A stretch of 64,000 bases of DNA from Taklimakanibacter albus (GCF_016595235.1 NZ_JAENHL010000006.1:744001-808000); one strand, 5' to 3'. Positions 52,531 to 60,239 are shown, counted from the stretch's first letter. The notes: generated by a model from the letters alone, not told the origin. Program-made: numbers and translations.

Positions 52531-53215
52531 GGCCTATTTCCTGCTTCCAAAAGCCGTCAATATCAGGCCCGTAGTGTTTTCTTATCATCCCGAGTGTGGC
52601 CTGTCCAATCGGGAACTTGACGTGATTGCCTTTACCATGAGCTAGGCAGGTGACGGCAACCACCCTTCCACCATGCTCAACGATATAACTGCGAAGTGCG
52701 GCAAAAGTGCCACACATGCTGCATACATCGTCGGTTAGTATATAGGCGCAGTCAGTGTGAACAGGGCCTGAAAATCGAGGCTGCCACAGAAACCTTTGAA
52801 TAGTCTTAAGTTTTGTCCTCCCCGGACGGGCGGCTAGGTAGATCTCATCGTCAATGGCGCATCCCAGGCTGTCAGCTAGCTGGGCGTCGTAAGCTATTGG
52901 AATTGCGTTGCGAATGGGGTCGCTCGCCGTAACTGGCCCGTCGCCAGAGTCAAACTCAGGATGAGGGCTGAGAATACGGCATGGCAGGTTTGCTGCGACC
53001 ATGGCATCCGCAATCCGGTCAATGACTTCCTCTCGCCACATTGCCGCGACCAGGGCGGCAGCGCCTGACATGTCGAAGGCAGTCTTTGCCTTCTGGTACT
53101 TGGGGTGTCCGCAAAGGTCATCGAGCGATCCATGTACGAAAATCCCCTCTGGATCGTGCCGCCGCCAAGGGGCACGGTAATGAGGTCCGACTTTGGCAGG
53201 TGGCAGGCCGGTCAT
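52376..53215 (-). CDS. Phosphoribosyltransferase-like protein
   Basis: A 279-residue protein with a PRTase-type PRPP loop (YILTDDVCSMCGTFAAL, near residue 160), where canonical type I enzymes read VDDVxTTG. Elsewhere it looks like a PRTase fold (HGGRVVAVTCLAHGKGN). Related mobile-element proteins are known, often beside a small ORF, and their role is unknown; a salvage or defence-related nucleotide function is possible. Minus strand, opposite to the phage block. Confidence 0.6.
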   Translation of the reverse strand: MTGLPPAKVGPHYRAPWRRHDPEGIFVHGSLDDLCGHPKYQKAKTAFDMSGAAALVAAMWREEVIDRIADAMVAANLPCRILSPHPEFDSGDGPVTASDPIRNAIPIAYDAQLADSLGCAIDDEIYLAARPGRTKLKTIQRFLWQPRFSGPVHTDCAYILTDDVCSMCGTFAALRSYIVEHGGRVVAVTCLAHGKGNHVKFPIGQATLGMIRKHYGPDIDGFWKQEIGHEIDALTEAEGLRLVHWFDKNCARGGSAGALQRLGDELAQAAENRGDYAGA

Positions 53216-53380
53216 GACGAATCGTTTCAGAGGGCGGGTTACGCTTAGAGAGATTCTTACCGAACCCTTGGGTCAAAAGCCAAACTTTTGGCCAAGCGAA
53301 AATCCCCTCATCTATCCTACAGCGCCACCGGGCCTTCACTTCGACCTCTTATTGAGTACAGTGACGGCGGCGGGGACGGC

Positions 53381-53680
53381 ATGCGTTTAATCGTTCTGAT
53401 TTTAGTGTTGCTCTTTCAGGGCGTTGGCTCTGCGATAGCCTTTTGCTCGAAACCATCTGCGCCCTATTGCGCCGAGCGATACGACGCTTTCGCGGACGAA
53501 TACGAGTTTCGTTCCTGCAGGTCGGAGATGGATAGCTACCGATCTGAAATAGAAGACTTCACCAATTGCAACAATCGTGAAGCGCAAGAAGCAATAGACA
53601 AGGCCCGCCGCGAAAACGAAGAGGCGCTGAACGAATACAACGAGGCCGTCAGCAGCTTCAATAATCGCGCAGGGCGGTAG
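53381..53680 (+). CDS. Small exported coiled-coil protein, 99 residues
   Basis: Signal peptide (1-21), four cysteines in the mature part and a helical, Glu/Asn-rich tail (AQEAIDKARRENEEALNEYN). ATG at 53381. No family recognised. Confidence 0.6.
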   Translation: MRLIVLILVLLFQGVGSAIAFCSKPSAPYCAERYDAFADEYEFRSCRSEMDSYRSEIEDFTNCNNREAQEAIDKARRENEEALNEYNEAVSSFNNRAGR

Positions 53681-53721
53681 TCTCTGCTTGTCTTGGCGGA
53701 TGGGCTGTGGCGGTCTCCGAC

Positions 53722-53871
53722 TTACGTTCGAAGGGGAGATTTAAGAACCTCAATCCATGCCCGCAGCTCCGCAAGCATGACTGCATCGGCCGAGCCGTCA
53801 GGAGGGGCAGCCGGCGACTTGCTTTCCGATCCGGCCGGCCGAGTTACCGTTTTCCTTACTTCCTGATCCAT
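53722..53871 (-). CDS. Possible small protein, 49 residues
   Basis: ORF starting MDQEVRKTVTRPAGSESK, ending in a helix (AVMLAELRAWIEVLKSP), with GGGGC just upstream of its ATG. Low confidence. Lies between the exported small protein and the Omp25-like gene. Confidence 0.35.
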   Translation of the reverse strand: MDQEVRKTVTRPAGSESKSPAAPPDGSADAVMLAELRAWIEVLKSPLRT

Positions 53872-53999
53872 TGCGCCCCATACCATTCGAGGGACTGGGC
53901 GAAAATGAGACCAATTTCCAGGCAAGTTACCAGAAGTCTAATCCTTATTTTCCTGGAGCGACTTGTCGTGAGTTGCCGGCAACCACCTTTTCGATGAGA

Positions 54000-54728
54000 T
54001 CAGAAATGCCAGCTCAGGCCGGCGCGGACAGCGTGGAACGTGTTCTCGAATTTTAGCTTCTCGATAGCCCCATTATCGAAGAAATCGACATCGGTATCGC
54101 CGAGATCGGTATAGCGATATTCAAGGCGCGCACTCAGATCGTCCGTGAGGGCATATTCGACGCCTCCGCCGATGGTCCAGCCCCATTCCGTGTCATTATT
54201 GCTCGCATCTTCAGAATTGAGAGCATTGGGGAGAGAACCCTCGACTTCGACGCCGCCGACAGCAAGACCGCCCGTCGCGTAAATGAGAGCACGATCGAAG
54301 GCGAAGCCAGCGCGAAGCCTGAGTGACCCCAGCCAGTCAATCTCCTGGCTTGCCTCGCCGATCTTGAAATCGTTCGCGCCCACGATGTCGGTGTCGCCAT
54401 CCAGATCGGCGTATTCGATGTCGCCTTCGACGCCGAGCACCAGGCTGTCCATCTGCCAATTGTAGCCGGCATGCAAACCGCCGATGAAGCCGTCCATGTC
54501 GATGGAACCGTCACGTTCGGGAAACACGCCCACGGCCTGCCGACCGACATCGATCTCGCTGGTATCGAGTTGCGTCGCCTTTACATCATTCTCGCCCCAG
54601 CCGTAGCCGGCCTGCAGGCCGACATAGGGCCCCGTCCAGTCATAGGCGGTCGGCTCCATGACATCGGCGCTCTGGGCAGCCGAAGACGCGAACAGAATAG
54701 CGGCACTCGCAAGAAGCAGCTTTTTCAC
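54000..54728 (-). CDS. Omp25/RopB-like outer-membrane beta-barrel protein
   Basis: A 242-residue porin-family protein, GTG start at 54728 behind GGGGGA, signal peptide (VKKLLLASAAILFASSAAQSA). Then the hallmark YDWTGPYVGLQAGYGWGEND, repeated amphipathic strands (GGLHAGYNWQMDS, GGGVEYALTDD), and a C-terminal aromatic (GLSWHF). Eight-stranded barrels of this family are abundant in Rhizobiales outer membranes. Here it lies inside accessory DNA. An in-frame upstream extension is non-coding and overlaps XRE-tail remnants. Confidence 0.88.
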   Translation of the reverse strand: MKKLLLASAAILFASSAAQSADVMEPTAYDWTGPYVGLQAGYGWGENDVKATQLDTSEIDVGRQAVGVFPERDGSIDMDGFIGGLHAGYNWQMDSLVLGVEGDIEYADLDGDTDIVGANDFKIGEASQEIDWLGSLRLRAGFAFDRALIYATGGLAVGGVEVEGSLPNALNSEDASNNDTEWGWTIGGGVEYALTDDLSARLEYRYTDLGDTDVDFFDNGAIEKLKFENTFHAVRAGLSWHF

Positions 54729-54866
54729 TTTGTCCCCCAAGTCGGGCGAAGGAATCTTAGCCCACGATTTTGAGTATCGGTGAGCGTGCCATAAAGTCAA
54801 CGACACCGGCTCAAATGTTGGAAGGTGTGGCTGAATAGTCACATCCCGATTCGGTTGCGCCGAGTT

Positions 54867-54962
54867 CTTCTTCAGCCTCACCCCGGCGCTGCCCCCGTTC
54901 TCGGGGATGAAGTCAACGCCAGCGCCTAGCCTTCCCGGAATCGCACGCCTGCCGGCCCTGGC
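54867..54962 (-). pseudogene. Two adjoining remnants of XRE-regulator C-terminal tails
   Basis: On the minus strand, 54962 to 54930 encodes GPAGVRFREG and a stop; the next bases, in another frame, encode GVDFIPENGGSAGVRLKK (54926 to 54867) and then run into unrelated DNA. Both match the C-terminal signature (IVFIPENGGGAGVRLKK) of the intact XRE gene at 62751-62987. They lie directly after the toxin gene. Confidence 0.6.
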
Positions 54963-54968
54963 CTACGT

Positions 54969-55715
54969 TTACGATGATAGGCCATCAATTGTTAGTTGTA
55001 GCAATTCCCCTAGATCGTCAATTGCGCCGATTCGAGCAAAATCATAAGCCTTCTTCAGGTGCCCCTCCGAGATTGATAGATGCACCGCGGCGTCAAAGTA
55101 CTGAAGGTTTAGCGCTTTCAAGGAGTCCAGCAGGTCGTTCTGTTGTTCCGAATTAAGGTGCGGACACTTGATGATTAGGTTTTGAAAAGTAACCGATAGC
55201 TTTGTTATCTCGGATTGCCCGATGTACGTGGCCCTTACTTGGTAGTTCAGCTTTCGAGAAGGCTGGATGTTGTGCATTGGGTCCAAGAGGACCACATTGA
55301 AAACTTGGTCCTCATCAAAAAAGCCAACGACGCGGCCTCTCGCCCTCGATACTGAAAACTGCAGAAACTCGACATCTTCACTTAAGGCGTCGGTGACCCA
55401 ATTGATTTCAGCTCTAGAAATTGGGATGTTCTTTGCCGCCCAATCAATGTGATGACATCTCAATCCCCTACCATATGCGCCCGATAGGGCATCATCGACG
55501 TAGAGGTTTGAGACTTCACTCAGCCGTTCTAAAAGCGACACGAACCAAGGCTTGTCACACTGATCAACGCCGAAATAGCTAATCTGACGCCAATGACGAA
55601 ATGAAAATCGCCATTTGATTTTTGGAGGCACAAATCCGGGATTGGGGCGAGGAGACTTGGCCGGGACCGAGTGATCAAGGACAGGTCTAGGCGACGGCCT
55701 GTTGGCGGGCGGCAT
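54969..55715 (-). CDS. Probable toxin-side partner of a Panacea antitoxin (uncharacterised family)
   Basis: A 248-residue soluble protein starting in a Pro-rich leader (MPPANRPSPRPVLDHS) and containing a conserved-looking block: FSFRHWRQISYFGVD, WFVSLLERLSEVSN, LRCHHIDWAAKNIPISRAEI, VVGFFDEDQVFNVVLLDPMH. I recall the WRQ-YFG, NIPI and LDP-HNIQPS motifs from uncharacterised proteins beside Panacea-domain genes, but no catalytic motif is evident. Its start lies 29 bp inside the antitoxin gene, so it is translated with it. Toxicity is inferred from position only. Confidence 0.6.
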   Translation of the reverse strand: MPPANRPSPRPVLDHSVPAKSPRPNPGFVPPKIKWRFSFRHWRQISYFGVDQCDKPWFVSLLERLSEVSNLYVDDALSGAYGRGLRCHHIDWAAKNIPISRAEINWVTDALSEDVEFLQFSVSRARGRVVGFFDEDQVFNVVLLDPMHNIQPSRKLNYQVRATYIGQSEITKLSVTFQNLIIKCPHLNSEQQNDLLDSLKALNLQYFDAAVHLSISEGHLKKAYDFARIGAIDDLGELLQLTIDGLSS

Positions 55716-56163
55716 AGTATTGACGCATTGTATCGTTGCTGATTGTTTTCTCGCTACGTGCGCCGGGCGCCACGCCTTCCCTCGCTTCGATCCAGGGTAG
55801 TTCTCTGTGAGTCATCTCTTCGAGTTGATCACCGGAAAGGGGGCCATAAACCTCGAGGATTGAATCAATGTGCGCTCTGTCGGCGTCGGCCAAAGCACGT
55901 GGATCGAAACCGCCTCGAACGTCTGCCATCGAAACGGGCGAATACATGTATTTGGTGCTATTGAAACGGTCGTAGATTGCTCGGCTGACTGGGCCATGAA
56001 CCCATGCCTGAAAATGATTGTTAGGAAACAGCGCGCCCCGCCCGAAAGCGAGACTCCAAGCTTGGCAATAGTACAACAGCTTGTGGAGCTTCAGCGCGTT
56101 GAGAAAGGCGCCGTCCTCCGTCAGCTTTATGATTATGTAGTCGCAGGCGTCATTAATGTTCAT
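55687..56163 (-). CDS. Panacea-domain (PanA/SocA-like, DUF4065) antitoxin
   Basis: A 158-residue protein with the full Panacea signature: ALKLHKLLYYCQAWSLAFGR, FQAWVHGPVSRAIYDRF, VYGPLSGDQLEEMTHRELPW, then REGVAPGARS. Panacea domains neutralise varied toxins in two-gene modules (PanAT). GAGG precedes the ATG at 56163; the next gene overlaps by 29 bp. Together they are a probable toxin-antitoxin module in the accessory region. Confidence 0.85.
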   Translation of the reverse strand: MNINDACDYIIIKLTEDGAFLNALKLHKLLYYCQAWSLAFGRGALFPNNHFQAWVHGPVSRAIYDRFNSTKYMYSPVSMADVRGGFDPRALADADRAHIDSILEVYGPLSGDQLEEMTHRELPWIEAREGVAPGARSEKTISNDTMRQYYAARQQAVA

Positions 56164-56238
56164 GGCCAAACCTCGGATAAAGCGATTAGCACACCGCGAT
56201 TCGTGGGTCACTAACAGAACAGTACAGCATATACCCGC

Positions 56239-56360
56239 CTAGGGCTCACGAAACCGGACGCCTGCCGGCCCGCCATTCTCTGGCACGAAGACCACGCCGC
56301 GCGCTTCCAGCGCCTTTGCATCTGAGGATAGACCCGATTGGCGCCGGGAAGAGAATCTCC
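56239..56360 (-). pseudogene. Remnant of an XRE-regulator C-terminal half
   Basis: Minus-strand codons from about 56360 to the TAG at 56241-56239 encode AWRFSSRRQSGLSSDAKALE and then ARGVVFVPENGGPAGVRFRE, the typical end of small XRE regulators (compare the intact one at 62751-62987). The N-terminal helix-turn-helix part is gone. It lies 76 bp upstream of the antitoxin gene. Confidence 0.65.
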
Positions 56361-56585
56361 ATGCGGGTACACTAACTACCCCAAAGGCATCCCGCTAGCC
56401 CAACCCAGCCTCTTGATGGGAGAGGGGGGCCTTTCCCCGTAGGGCGGACCTCTCGTCCGCCCAATGCTCGCTGCAACTCATTGAGATTCCACACCCGTGG
56501 GCCCAAGAATTTCGGCTCATCCCCTCATCCATCCCATCGGCGCCACCAGCCTGCACCTTCACTAACAGCGGTGACGACCGAGTGA

Positions 56586-56610
56586 GGAACCATCTGAGAG
56601 CGAGCGCGTT
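56586..56610 (+). promoter_or_regulatory. EcfG-type (general stress) promoter for a short RNA
   Basis: GGAAC at 56586-56590, 17 bases, then GTT at 56608-56610 (preceded by C, so GGAAC-N16-CGTT, the exact consensus). The only transcribed unit downstream before a terminator is about 65 bases. Confidence 0.7.
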
Positions 56611-56617
56611 ATCGAGC

Positions 56618-56681
56618 CGCCCAGCCCCTAACTGGTGCAACTGCCCATACTCAAACCCGCCCGCGTGGCGGGTTTGTTTTT
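56618..56681 (+). ncRNA. Candidate stress-induced small RNA with its own terminator
   Basis: Predicted transcript from roughly 8 bases after the EcfG -10 to the terminator at 56653-56681 (stem AAACCCGCC/GGCGGGTTT, then GTTTTT). It is about 60-65 bases, C-rich (GCCCCTAACTGG, CAACTGCCCAT), with no ORF. A diverged second copy lies near 58291-58347. Confidence 0.55.
56653..56681 (+). terminator. Intrinsic terminator of the small RNA (copy 1)
   Basis: Nine-base-pair stem AAACCCGCC / GGCGGGTTT with a five-base loop, followed by GTTTTT. The same hairpin with another loop occurs at 58318-58347. Confidence 0.85.
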
Positions 56682-56799
56682 CGCTGAGGAGGATAGTCCC
56701 CTTCTTCAGCCCCACCGACCTCCCATTTGGGTGGAGACATGCCGGCTAGGCGATGCCAACGTGCGATACGATTCGGATAGCCGCTCAGGGGGCTCAGCG

Positions 56800-57195
56800 A
56801 TGAAGAAGCTTGTAGTCGCCCTATTGATGACGCTGGCCCCTGCGACCGCGATGGCGGAATCTCGCTTCATTGATACGAAGTACTGGGGGCTGAACATCCG
56901 GCTCGGCATAGCCGTCATGAACAACGTCACAGAAGAAAAGTGTAATCGCGCGGATTGGGATAAATTTCTAGGCAAGGCTCGCCAAATGGCGAGCACAATG
57001 AAGCCGACCAAGGCCACCATGGAGAAGATGCGCAAAGATGGGCTCGATCCTACAAAGCCCGGCGCGTTTCTGTCTTTCGAATTTGGCGTTGCTTGCTTCA
57101 AGGATGGCGCTCTGGGTATAAAATTCCCGCTCAACGGCAAGGCGAAGCATGTCTACCTTCATAGGGCGGGGCGGGGCTGGTACAGGACGCCGTAG
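56800..57195 (+). CDS. Exported hypothetical protein, 131 residues
   Basis: Signal peptide (1-19, cleavage after AMA) and a mature domain of about 110 residues with two Cys (TEEKCNRADW and VACFKDG), probably disulfide-linked. No family recognised. ATG at 56800, poor ribosome site (GGGGCTC). Lies in the stress-gene island. Confidence 0.65.
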   Translation: MKKLVVALLMTLAPATAMAESRFIDTKYWGLNIRLGIAVMNNVTEEKCNRADWDKFLGKARQMASTMKPTKATMEKMRKDGLDPTKPGAFLSFEFGVACFKDGALGIKFPLNGKAKHVYLHRAGRGWYRTP

Positions 57196-57239
57196 AAGGT
57201 CGACCCGACTTTCCTGACGAGTACACGGAGTAAAGAAAG

Positions 57240-57770
57240 GTGTCTTCTAGAACATCATCAACTGCGGCAATCATTGCGGCTCTGTCTCTTCTTGCCGCTG
57301 GAATTTTCCCGGCAAAGGCTGGGCCGGCCGAAGAGCTCGACAATCTTCTTGCCGAAATCGAGGCGTCCGTCATCGCAGGCCAGCACACCCTGTTCGGGGT
57401 GAGAAATGGCGAGTATTTTGTAACCAACTTTGATGTAGCGACACTCGATCTCGATGCGGAGCAGGAGAAGCTGCGACTGAAATATCCGTCGTCTAAAACG
57501 AAGGCAAAGTGCAACTATGAAGATTTGGGAATGGAGAGCGATTACGCCGGAAATTCATCGATAAGCTTGATCTATGAAGTTTACGAAACCTCAGCCGCCG
57601 GCCACGAAATGTACACCAGATTAGCCGACACGAAACAAGCGTTGGGGGTTGTCGGTCGTGTGTGGGACTTTAAGAGCGGCGACAGGGAATACTGCAACCG
57701 CAAGGCCTTCCGTATTTTCTTCAAGAATGGGAAGGCGTTGAACATCAATTATACCGACGTTTCCTTTTAA
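57240..57770 (+). CDS. Exported hypothetical protein, 176 residues, GTG start
   Basis: GTG at 57240 with AAAGAAAGG immediately upstream. Signal peptide (1-27), then an alpha/beta domain with two cysteines. Sequence (LDNLLAEIEASVIAGQHTLF, SSKTKAKCNYEDLGMESDYA) shows no recognised family. Same direction as the previous gene with a 44-bp gap. Confidence 0.6.
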   Translation: MSSRTSSTAAIIAALSLLAAGIFPAKAGPAEELDNLLAEIEASVIAGQHTLFGVRNGEYFVTNFDVATLDLDAEQEKLRLKYPSSKTKAKCNYEDLGMESDYAGNSSISLIYEVYETSAAGHEMYTRLADTKQALGVVGRVWDFKSGDREYCNRKAFRIFFKNGKALNINYTDVSF

Positions 57771-57789
57771 CTCCGCGTGGCTGAGTGGA

Positions 57790-57815
57790 GGAACCTTTTC
57801 TCCCGCCGGGCTGTT
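57790..57815 (+). promoter_or_regulatory. EcfG-type promoter upstream of the GYF gene
   Basis: GGAAC at 57790, 18 bases, GTT at 57813 (one base longer than the other sites). It lies 46 bp before the start of the GYF_2 gene. Confidence 0.5.
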
Positions 57816-57861
57816 GGTCGCGCTGGGCCCCCCCCGAGATCGAGCCTAGAGGAGGCCTTTA

Positions 57862-58044
57862 ATGGCGGATGCCTGGTATATTCGAGCCAACGGTGGAGAA
57901 CGCGGCCCTATGAGCGCGGAAGCGGTGCGCGTGGCGCTCGCGCTAAATGAGATAATGCCGGCTGATTGGGCCTGGAGAGAAGGACTTGACGATTGGGTCC
58001 TGATTGCTTTCGAGCCCGCATTTGCCAAGGGTCGGCATCACTGA
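57862..58044 (+). CDS. GYF_2 (DUF4339) single-domain protein, 60 residues
   Basis: The whole protein is one GYF_2 domain: WYIRANGGERGPMSAEAVRV, then NEIMPADWAWREGLDDWVLI. GYF domains bind proline-rich peptides, so it could act as an adaptor. GAGGAGG lies 7 bp before the ATG. EcfG-type promoter upstream. Confidence 0.8.
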   Translation: MADAWYIRANGGERGPMSAEAVRVALALNEIMPADWAWREGLDDWVLIAFEPAFAKGRHH

Positions 58045-58444
58045 ACGTTGATGCGCTGCCAGCCGCGCTGCTTTTCAGTCCGAAACGGGGCCGTTTCCTA
58101 ACACAGGATTGTAGGGCTGGCGCGGCGGACCTATTGCCCCCTTGGCGGGTCCTCCGCTCGCCTATAGGCTGCTTCAGCCTTTGGACGCCCTCCGAAGGTC
58201 AGCGGCCCGTCTGCCCTCCTGTCGCCGCAGAAAGCCGGCGCCGCGCCCATGCAACCGAGCGCTGCTAGTCAAAAGCGCCAAACTGCCCAGCTCCTGATAG
58301 GTGCAACTGCCCATACTAAACCCGCCTGCAATGGCGGGTTTGTTTTTGCCGAATGCAGCATAGCGGCTCTCGCCATGGTCGGCATCCTGGAACTGCCCGC
58401 GCCGATCAATTGGCCTACTCTCGGTGAAACCTAATCGCGCAAGA
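58045..58444. other. Gene-poor stretch with a diverged small-RNA copy
   Basis: No convincing gene. It contains a second GTGCAACTGCCCATACT plus hairpin unit (58300-58347), matching that at 56634-56681. The promoter position of the copy is degenerate (GCAAC, then no GTT at 17-18 bases). Confidence 0.5.
58318..58347 (+). terminator. Intrinsic terminator (copy 2)
   Basis: Stem AAACCCGCC / GGCGGGTTT around a six-base loop, followed by GTTTTT; second copy of the small-RNA terminator. Confidence 0.85.
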
Positions 58445-58469
58445 GGAACGCGGCAGGCGAGTCAGAGTT
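58445..58469 (+). promoter_or_regulatory. EcfG-type promoter before the Gly/Arg/Asp-rich gene
   Basis: GGAAC at 58445-58449, 17 bases, GTT at 58467-58469, 37 bp before the ATG at 58507. Confidence 0.7.
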
Positions 58470-58506
58470 GGCGACAAGGACGGTTGTTTATAAAGGACAT
58501 ATACCC

Positions 58507-59109
58507 ATGAGGAATAGACGTGATGCCCGTCGTGACTTTGATGAAGGTGACCATCCGCGCGATGCGCGCGGGCGCTTTGTTGATGACGACGAAGAGAACG
58601 GCAGTCGCTATGGCCGTAGTGCCTATGGCGAACGCGGATATGGCAGAGAAGGCTCTGGCGAGTACGGCTCAGCTCGCTACGGACTTGGCCGGCAGGATCG
58701 GGAACAGGAGCAATTCCGTGGTGGTGGCCTGACACGTGGCGGTGGCTGGGGCGAACGCAACTATGGCGGCTCGGAAGGCGGCTTCGGCTATCCCGAAGAG
58801 GGCGCACGCTCTTCGGGGCGCTGGGGTGGCCGGAGTGGGACCGGAGAGTACGAGGATTATCGCGGTGGCCCCGGCCGCGGATCTGGCTACCGGTACGGCC
58901 AAAACGCTCGCAATGGCGAAGGTGGGCGCGACGATGAGGAGGAGGGGCTTTCCGACTATCATCACTGGCGAGGTGAGCAGATCAAGAAGCTTGATTCCGA
59001 CTATGACGAATGGCGGCAGGAGCGACGCAAGAAGTTCTCCGAGGAATTCGACAAGTGGCGGAGTTCGCGCTCTGGTGACGACCCACCCGGTCAAGCCCCA
59101 AAGAAGTAA
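58507..59109 (+). CDS. Gly/Arg/Asp-rich protein with conserved charged C-terminus
   Basis: A 200-residue, hydrophilic, largely disordered protein: N-terminal RRDARRDFDEGDHPRDARGR, central Gly/Tyr/Arg-rich repeats (GYGREGSGEYGSARYG), and a C-terminal charged helix (DYHHWRGEQIKKLDSDYDEW, then KFSEEFDKWRSSR) known from stress-responsive proteins of Rhizobiales. An EcfG promoter and AAAGGA precede it and a strong terminator follows, so it is transcribed alone under general stress control. Confidence 0.72.
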   Translation: MRNRRDARRDFDEGDHPRDARGRFVDDDEENGSRYGRSAYGERGYGREGSGEYGSARYGLGRQDREQEQFRGGGLTRGGGWGERNYGGSEGGFGYPEEGARSSGRWGGRSGTGEYEDYRGGPGRGSGYRYGQNARNGEGGRDDEEEGLSDYHHWRGEQIKKLDSDYDEWRQERRKKFSEEFDKWRSSRSGDDPPGQAPKK

Positions 59110-59122
59110 GAGCGGAGAGATG

Positions 59123-59153
59123 AAAGGCCCGTGGTTTGCGCCACGGGCCTTTT
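59123..59153 (+). terminator. Intrinsic terminator of the Gly/Arg/Asp-rich gene
   Basis: Stem AAAGGCCCGTGG / CCACGGGCCTTT around a six-base loop, followed by TTTT-rich sequence. Confidence 0.88.
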
Positions 59154-59198
59154 GTTTGATTACTCAATCCAGGCTTCGGCGCAAACCCAGTTGTTCGG

Positions 59199-59351
59199 CT
59201 AGCTTCCCAAGACGAACCATGCCGCCATAAGCCCAATCGCGGCACCGACCAAGCCAAAGCCAAGGACATACCTCATCGTCCCTACCTTGATGGCCTGGCG
59301 CGCCTCAGTAGCGGTCTCAACGACTGGTTGGGTGGGGTGATCCGATGTCAT
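59199..59351 (-). CDS. Small single-helix membrane protein, 50 residues
   Basis: MTSDHPTQPVVETATEARQA followed by one membrane helix (YVLGFGLVGAAIGLMAAWFV). The start at 59351 is preferred to one at 59399 because the candidate EcfG promoter on the minus strand would start transcription close to 59399. Similar small proteins occur in Rhizobiales stress regulons. Confidence 0.5.
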   Translation of the reverse strand: MTSDHPTQPVVETATEARQAIKVGTMRYVLGFGLVGAAIGLMAAWFVLGS

Positions 59352-59407
59352 TGGGGACGCCGGAAGTTCGGATTTCGCAGGGGGCTCGGATATTCTCATG
59401 CGATACG

Positions 59408-59433
59408 AACAACGATCTGCGCCCGAAAGTTCC
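59408..59433 (-). promoter_or_regulatory. EcfG-type promoter, minus strand, divergent
   Basis: On the minus strand GGAAC (59433-59429), 18 bases, GTT (59410-59408). It drives the small membrane protein gene and lies back to back with the plus-strand site at 59465. Confidence 0.4.
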
Positions 59434-59464
59434 CTTGCGCGGCGGGAGTAAGGGCGACGCTGCA

Positions 59465-59489
59465 GGAACATAGGGCCTGCTGAGCTGTT
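59465..59489 (+). promoter_or_regulatory. EcfG-type promoter before the 195-residue gene
   Basis: GGAAC at 59465-59469, 17 bases, GTT at 59487-59489; the ATG at 59518 follows at 28 bp. Confidence 0.7.
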
Positions 59490-59517
59490 AGCTCCTCGAA
59501 TTTCCCGGGAGATAATC

Positions 59518-60105
59518 ATGAGCAAAGACGAGCGCCCAGAAGCACTAGCCCAATTTGCCGAGACCGCGAGGGTGGGAGAGCGGGAGGGAGTGAAGGGACT
59601 CACGGCAACGCGAGCCACTGAGCCCATTCCGACAGATCCAAAGGCGAAGCAAGACGCTGCCACGCGTGTGCTCGCGGAGGGTGCCACTGGTGAGGACCTC
59701 AACGCAGAGGAAGCGGTGGATGCCCTGCCAGATCGTATCCTCCTCAGCCAGGAGAAATCAAAAGAGTTGGAATCAGGCGGTGAAGAGATTGACCAAGCAC
59801 CGGGACGCATGGCTTCTCCTGCGTCTTCTGAGGCGGTATCCGACAGTGCCGGGTCCAGTGAGTGGGGGGAGGCGATCCAGAACCCCGAAGCGCTCCAAGC
59901 TCTGATAAGCAAGGGCTTCTCACGCGAGGCGGCATTGGATCTCGTTGCCGAAATGGGCACTCCTTCGATGGGAGAGTCGCTTGTGGAATGGTCCGAACGT
60001 ATTACGGGCGGACTTCCTACAAAGCAGCGCCGCAAGCAAATCCTTGCCGAACATCATGAGAAGGGGCTTCCGCCACCAGAACCGCCCCCCTTAGAGGCGG
60101 AGTGA
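59518..60105 (+). CDS. Acidic hypothetical protein under stress promoter, 195 residues
   Basis: Acidic, Glu/Ala-rich, probably disordered protein (MSKDERPEALAQFAETARVG, then ATGEDLNAEEAVDALPDRIL) with a short C-terminal helical region (GFSREAALDLVAEMGTPSMG, UBA-like in pattern) and a Pro-rich end. A GGGAG ribosome site and EcfG-type promoter precede it. No family recognised. Confidence 0.62.
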   Translation: MSKDERPEALAQFAETARVGEREGVKGLTATRATEPIPTDPKAKQDAATRVLAEGATGEDLNAEEAVDALPDRILLSQEKSKELESGGEEIDQAPGRMASPASSEAVSDSAGSSEWGEAIQNPEALQALISKGFSREAALDLVAEMGTPSMGESLVEWSERITGGLPTKQRRKQILAEHHEKGLPPPEPPPLEAE

Positions 60106-60239
60106 GAAGAACTCAGTTCGCCCTGACGAGGCGGAAAACGCAGAAAGAGCCCTCTCCAAAAAATAAAACAAGTAGGTCCGTCCGACGAACGGGAGAAATC
60201 AGACACAAATCAGGAGGAGTCTCGCTGAAGTGCGCGGAA

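Noticed and set aside
56395-56715. Minus-strand ORF of 106 codons
   Set aside because: Overlaps the promoter and hairpin of the small RNA, has no ribosome site and no coding signature.
58249-58434. ORF of 61 codons
   Set aside because: It runs through the terminator hairpin and the small-RNA copy, so it is unlikely to be coding.
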